DNA of 64,000 bases from Symsagittifera roscoffensis (Eukaryota; Xenacoelomorpha; Acoela; Convolutidae): positions 59,954,872-60,018,871 of the forward strand of contig NC_087068.1 of assembly GCF_963678635.1 (NCBI RefSeq), read 5' to 3'. The notes beneath the pieces were generated by a model, which was given only the letters and a program-made list of their open reading frames with translations, had not been told where the DNA came from and did not search any database. The position numbers and the translations under genes are program-made. Position 1 is the first letter of the stretch, and each line of letters begins with the position of its first letter. Positions 57,820 through 64,000 of this stretch are shown piece by piece.

Positions 57820-60800
57820 ACTGGCTATGTCGATGCAATTCTTGTATCCGAATCGGCTGACTATGTACATTGATTTGTGTGGTGTGTGTGGACACCTACC
57901 GGCTATGTCGATGCAGTTCTTGTATCCGAATCGGCTGTCTATGTACATTGATATGTGTTGTGTGTGTGGATACCTACCGGCTATATCGGTGCAGTTCTTG
58001 TATCCGAGTGGGCTGTCTATGTAAATTGATATGTGTGGTGTGTGTGGACACCTACCGGCTATGTCGATGCAGTTCTTGTATCCGAATCGCTTGTCTATGT
58101 ACATTGATATGTGTGGTGTGTGTGGACACCTACCGACTATGTCGACGCAGTTTTTGTATCCGAATCGGCTGTCTATGTACATTGATATGTATGGTGTGTG
58201 TGGACACCTACCGGCTATGTCGATGCAGTTCTTGTATCCGAATCGGCTGTCTATGTACATTGATATGTGTGAAGTGTGTGGACACCTACCGGCTATGTCG
58301 ATGCAGTTCTTGTATCGGAATCGGCTGTCTATGTACATTGATATGCGTGGTGTGTGTGGACACCTACCGACTATGTCGATGCAGTTTTTGTATCCGAATC
58401 GGCTGTCTATGTACATTGATTTGTGTGGTGTGTGTGGACACCTACCGGCTATGTTGATGCAGTTTTTGTATCCGAATCGGCTGTCTATGTACATTGATAT
58501 GAGTAGTGTGTGTGGATACCTACCGGCTATGTCGATGCAGTTTTTGTATCCGAATCGGCTGTCTATGTACATTGGTATGTGTGGTGTGTGTGGACAACTA
58601 CCGGCTATGTGAATGCAGTTTTTGTATCCGAATCGGCTGTCTATGTACATTGATATGTGTGGTGTATGTGGACACCTACCGACTATGTCGATGCAGTTTT
58701 TGTATCCGAATCGGCTGTCTATGTACATTGATATGTGTTGTGTGTGTGGATACCTACCGGCTATATCGGTGCAGTTCTTGTATCCGAGTGGGCTGTCTAT
58801 GTACATTGATATGTGTGGTGTGTGTGGACACCTACCGGCTATGTCGATGCAGTTCTTGTATCCGAATCGCTTGTCTATGTACATTGATATGTGTGGTGTG
58901 TGTGGACACCTACCGGCTATGTCGATGCAGTTCTTGTATCCGAATCGGCTGTCTATGTACATTGATATGTGTTGTGTGTGTGGATACCTACCGGCTATAT
59001 CGGTGCAGTTCTTGTATCCGAGTGGGCTGTCTATGTACATTGATATGTGTGGTGTGTGTGGACACCTACCGGCTATGTCGATGCAGTTCTTGTATCCGAA
59101 TCGCTTGTCTATGTACATTGATATGTGTGGTGTGTGTGGACACCTACCGACTATGTCGACGCAGTTTTTGTATCCGAATCGGCTGTCTATGTACATTGAT
59201 ATGTATGGTGTGTGTGGACACCTACCGGCTATGTCGATGCAGTTCTTGTATCCGAATCGCTTGTCTATGTACATTGATATGTGTGTTGTATGTGGACACC
59301 TACCGACTATGTCGATGCAGTTTTTGTATCCGAATCGGCTGTCTATGTACATTGATATGTGTGGTGTATGTGGACACCTACCGACTATGTCGATGCAGTT
59401 TTTGTATCCGAATCGGCTGTCTATGTACATTGATATGTGTTGTGTGTGTGGACACCTACCGGCTATGTCGATGCAGTTCTTGTATCCGAATCGCTTGTCT
59501 ATGTACATTGATATGTGTGGTGTGTGTGGACACCTACCGACTATGTCGACGCAGTTTTTGTATCCGAATCGGCTGTCTATGTACATTGATATGTATGGTG
59601 TGTGTGGACACCTACCGGCTATGTCGATGCAGTTCTTGTATCCGAATCGCTTGTCTATGTACATTGATATGTGTGGTGTGTGTGGACACCTACCGACTAT
59701 GTCGACGCAGTTTTTGTATCCGAATCAGCTGTCTATGTACATTGATATGTGTGGTGTGTGTGGATACCTACTGGCTATGTCGATGCAGTTTTTGTATCCG
59801 AATCGGCTGTCTATGTACCCTGATATGTGTGGTGTGTGTGGACACCTACCGGCTAGGTCGATGCAGTTTTTGTATCCGAATCAGCTGTCTATGTACATTG
59901 ATATGTGTGGTGTGTGTGGACACCTACCGGCTATGTTGATGCAGTTTTGTATCCGAATCGGCTGTCTATGTACATTGATATGCGTGGTGTGTGTGGACAC
60001 CTGCCGACTATGTCGATGCAGTTTTTGTATCCGAATCGGCTGTCTATGTACATTGATTTGTGTGGTGTGTGTGGACACCTACCGGCTATGTTGATGCAGT
60101 TTTTGTATCCGAATCGGCTGTCTATGTACATTGATATGAGTAGTGTGTGTGGATACCTACCGGCTATGTCGATGCAGTTTTTGTATCCGAATCGGCTGTC
60201 TATGTACATTGGTATGTGTGGTGTGTGTGGACAACTACCGGCTATGTGAATGCAGTTTTTGTATCCGAATCGGCTGTCTATGTACATTGATATGTGTGGT
60301 GTATGTGGACACCTACCGACTATGTCGATGCAGTTTTTGTATCCGAATCGGCTGTCTATGTACATTGATATGTGTGGTGTGTGGACACCTACCTGCTATG
60401 TTGATAGAGTTTTTGTATCCGAATCGGCTGTCTATGTACATTGATATGTGTGGTGTGTGTGGACACCTACCGACTATGTCGATGCAGTTTTTTTATCCGA
60501 ATCGGCTGTCTATGTACATTGATATGTGTGGTGTGTGTGGATACCTACCGGCTATGTTGATGCAGTTTTTGTATCCGAATCAGCTGTCTATGTACATTGA
60601 TATGTGTGGTGTGTGTGGATACCTACCGGCTATGTCGATGCAGTTTTTGTATCCGAATCGGCTGTCTATGTACCCTGATATGTGTGGTGTGTGTGGACAC
60701 CTACCGGCTATGTCGATGCAGTTTTTGTATCCGAATCAGCTGTCTATGTACATTGATATGTGTGGTGTGTGTGGACACCTACCGGCTATGTTGATGCAGT

Positions 60801-63800
60801 TTTGTATCCTAATCGGCTGTCTATGTACATTGATATGTGTGGTGTGTGTGGACACCTACCGACTATGTCGATGCAGTTTTTGTATCCAAATCGGCTGTCT
60901 ATGTACATTGATTTGTGTGGTGTGTGTGGACACCTACCGGCTATGTTGATGCAGTTTTTGTATCCGAATCGGCTGTCTATGTACATTGATATGTGTAGTG
61001 TGTGTGGATACCTACCGGCTATGTCGATGCAGTTTTTGTATCCGAATCGGCTGTCTATGTACATTGGTATGTGTGGTGTGTGTGGACAACTACCGGCTAT
61101 GTGAATGCAGTTTTTGTATCCGAATCGGCTGTCTATGTACATTGATATGTGTGGTGTGTGTGGACACCTACCGACTATGTCGATGCAGTTTTTGTATCCG
61201 AATCGGCTGTCTATGTACATTGATATGTGTGGTGTGTGTGGACACCTAACTGCTATGTTGATAGAGTTTTTGTATCCGAATCGGCTGTCTATGTACATTG
61301 ATATGTGTGGTGTGTGTGGATACCTACCGGCTATGTCGATGCAGTTTTTGTATCCGAATCGGCTGTTTATGACATTGATATGTGTGGTGTGTGTGGACAC
61401 CTACCGACTTTGTCGATGCAGTTTTTTTATCCGAATCGGTTGTCTGTGTACATTGGTATGTGTGGTGTGTGTGGACACCTACCGGCTATGTTGATGCAGT
61501 TTTCGTATCCGAATCGACTGTCTATGTACATTGATATGTGTGGTGTGTGGACACCTACCGGCTGTGTTGATGCAGTTTTTGTATCCGAATCGGCTGTCTA
61601 TGTACATTGATATGTGTGGTGTGTGTGGATACCTACCGGCTATGTCGATGCAGTTTTTGTATCCGAATCGGCTGTCTATGTACATTGATATAAGTGGTGT
61701 GTGTGGACACCTACCGGCTATTTTGATGCAGTTTTTGTATCCGAATCGGCTGTCTATGTACCTTGATATGTTTGGTGTGTGTGGATACCTACCGGCTATG
61801 TCGATGCAGTTTTTGTATCCGAATTGGCTGTCTATGTACATTGATATGTGTGCTGTGTGTGGACACCTACCGGCTATCTCGATGCAGTTTTTGTATCCGA
61901 ATCGGCTGTCTATGTACATTGATATGTGTGGTGTGTGGACAGCTACCGGCTATGTTGATGCAGTTTTTGTATCCGAATCGGCTGTCTGTGTACATTGATA
62001 TGTGTGGTGTGTGTGGACACCTACCGGCTATGTCGATGCAGTTTTTGTATCCGAATCGTCTGTCTATGTACATTGATTTGTGTGGTGTGTGTGGACACCT
62101 ACCGGCTATGTCGATGCAGTTTTTGTATCCGAATCGGCTGTCTATGTACATTGATATGTGTGGTGTGTGTGGACACCTACCGGCTATGTCGATGCAGTTT
62201 TTGTATCCCAATCGGCTGTCTATGTACATTGATATGTGGGGTGTGTGTGGACACCTACCGGCTATTTTGATGCAGTTTTTGTATCCGAATCGGCTGTCTA
62301 TGTACATTGATATGTGTGGTGTGTGTGGATACCTACCGGCTATGTCGATGCAGTTTTTGTATCCGAATCGGCTGTTTATGACATTGATATGTGTGGTGTG
62401 TGTGGACACCTACCGACTTTGTCGATGCAGTTTTTTTATCCGAATCGGTTGTCTGTGTACATTGGTATGTGTGATGTGTGTGGACACCTACCGGCTATGT
62501 TGATGCAGTTTTCGTATCCGAATCGACTGTCTATGTACATTGATATGTGTGGTGTGTGGACACCTACCGGCTATGTTGATGCAGTTTTTGTATCCGAATC
62601 GGCTGTCTATGTACATTGATATGTGTGGTGTGTGTGGATACCTACCGGCTATGTCGATGCAGTTTTTGTATCCGAATCGGCTGTCTATGTACATTGATAT
62701 AAGTGGTGTGTGTGGACACCTACCGGCTATTTTGATGCAGTTTTTGTATCCGAATCGGCTGTCTATGTACCTTGATATGTTTGGTGTGTGTGGATACCTA
62801 CCGGCTATGTCGATGCAGTTTTTGTATCCGAATTGGCTGTCTATGTACATTGATATGTGTGCTGTGTGTGGACACCTACCGGCTATCTCGATGCAGTTTT
62901 TGTATCCGAATCGGCTGTCTATGTACATTGATATGTGTGGTGTGTGGACAGCTACCGGCTATGTTGATGCAGTTTTTGTATCCGAATCGGCTGTCTGTGT
63001 ACATTGATATGTGTGGTTTGTGTGGACACCTACCGGCTATGTTGATGCAGTTTTTGTATCCGAATCGGCTGTCTGTGTACATTGATATGTGTGGTGTGTG
63101 TGGACACCTACCGGCTATGTCGATGCAGCTTTTGTATCCGAATCGGCTGTCTATGTACATTGATATGTGGGGTGTGTGTGGACACCTACCGGCTATGTCG
63201 ATGCAGTTTTTGTATCCGAATCGTCTGTCTATGTACATTGATTTGTGTGGTGTGTGTGGACACCTACCGGCTATGTCGATGCAGTTTTTGTATCCGAATC
63301 GGCTGTCTATGTACATTGATATGTGTGGTGTGTGTGGACACCTACCGGCTATGTCGATGCAGTTTTTGTATCCCAATCGGCTGTCTATGTACATTGATAT
63401 GTGGGGTGTGTGTGGACACCTACCGGCTATTTTGATGCAGTTTTTGTATCCGAATCGGCTGTCTATGTACCTTGATATGTTTGGTGTGTGTGGATACCTA
63501 CCGGCTATGTCGATGCAGTTTTTGTATCCGAATTGGCTGTCTATGTACGTTGATATGTGTGCTGTGTGTGGACACCTACCGGCTATGTCGATGCAGTTTT
63601 TGTATCCGAATCGGCTGTCTATGTACATTGATATGTATGGTGTGTGTGGATACCTACCGGCTATGTCGATGCAGTTTTTGTATCCGAATCGGCTGTCTAT
63701 GTACATTGATATAAGTGGTGTGTTTGGACACCTACCGGCTATTTTGATGCAGTTTTTGTATCCGAATCGGCTGTCTATGTACCTTGATATGTTTGGTGTA

Positions 63801-64000
63801 TGTGGATACCTACCGGCTATGTCGATGCAGTTTTTGTATCCGAATTGGCTGTCTATGTACATTGATATGTGTGCTGTGTGTGGACACCTACCGGCTATGT
63901 CGATGCAGTTTTGTATCCGAATCGGCTGTCTATGTACATTGATATGTGTGGTGTGTGGACAGCTACCGGCTATGTTGATGCAGTTTTTGTATCCGAATCG
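57820..64000 (-). repeat. 78-bp satellite carrying an exon end and 5' splice site; continues past window
   Basis: About 79 tandem copies of a 78-bp unit with occasional 1-2 base indels. On the minus strand each unit reads SRFGYKNCIDIAG and then GTAGGT, a strong donor after GCCG (phase 1), followed by intron-like sequence ending in ATGTACATAGACAG. Splicing this donor to the acceptor before 57490 gives CIDIAG-YCDAKNFIAN, a good fit to the TRPM pre-S1 motif. The parent exon should therefore lie right of 64000. Common variants are GCC/GTC before the donor (A or V) and GTAGGTG/GTAGGTA. A block of about 1009 bp is duplicated (61305-62313 and 62314 on), and another recurs about 1.6 kb apart (58440-58700 and 60070-60330). 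Confidence 0.92.

Larger units (their letters stand above)
4509..64000 (-). other. TRPM-like: TRPM-like ion channel gene, 5' end outside window
   Basis: This is a single minus-strand gene spanning most of the window, assembled from exons recognised by similarity to the transmembrane core of TRPM channels and by matching splice phases. The exon order is pre-S1, S1-S2, S2-S3, S4 with the S4-S5 linker, S5-pore, S6-TRP helix, linker, coiled coil and low-complexity tail. TRPM proteins form tetrameric cation channels in membranes. The eight exons from 57490 to 13840 total 1797 nt, and all seven junctions between them keep frame. Three introns begin with long tandem arrays, and one intron holds an 18.9-kb LTR retrotransposon. 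The N-terminal TRPM homology region must lie to the right of base 64000. The family call is strong. The subfamily and the exact 3' exon structure below 13840 are not settled. Confidence 0.85.

Noticed and set aside
57827-63714. Plus-strand Cys-rich repeat ORFs in the 78-bp array
   Set aside because: They are antisense to the donor-bearing strand and arise from the 78-bp periodicity.

Overview
The window looks like invertebrate animal nuclear DNA: AT-rich, with long introns, canonical GT-AG splice sites (one GC-AG), satellites and transposons. No bacterial-style operon, rRNA or CRISPR is present. The host lineage cannot be fixed from the sequence.

The backbone is one gene on the minus strand, read right to left, for a TRPM-family cation channel (transient receptor potential, melastatin). 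Recognised exons lie at 57490-57143 (pre-S1), 34526-34116 (S1 and start of S2), 25775-25602 (end of S2, S3), 25400-25274 (S4, S4-S5 linker), 24901-24715 (S5, pore), 24364-24160 (S6, TRP helix), 15672-15483 and 13994-13840 (C-terminal linker and coiled coil). Their splice phases agree at every internal junction. A large low-complexity last exon (5371-4509) and an exon ending at 6152 probably belong to the same gene. The 5' part of the gene is beyond base 64000.

Three introns of this gene open with huge tandem arrays: a 60-bp unit (16075-24204, about 135 copies), a 100-bp unit (30040-34179, about 41 copies) and a 78-bp unit (57820-64000 and beyond, about 79 copies). Each unit contains the last coding bases of the adjacent TRPM exon plus its 5' splice site, so every array is a repeated exon-intron junction. 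For the first two arrays the parent exon is in the window. For the third it is inferred from splice phase and from a TRPM motif that is completed across the junction. This is the most unusual feature here.

The 22.6-kb intron between 57142 and 34527 holds a complete LTR retrotransposon on the plus strand (37310-56219, 18.9 kb), antisense to the host gene. It has 411-bp LTRs with 3 differences, an ATAA target duplication, a primer binding site, gag with a zinc knuckle, aspartic protease, RT-RNase H-integrase in Ty3/gypsy order, and an env-like membrane glycoprotein. It also has extra ORFs: one upstream of gag, one without an ATG before env, and a 602-residue ORF after env. Several in-frame stops and a frame change suggest partial decay, recoding, or both.

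The remaining introns and 3' flank are AT-rich DNA with older dispersed repeats: a Tc1/mariner-like TA-flanked inverted-repeat element with palindromic internal motifs, fold-back elements, and several short repeat families.
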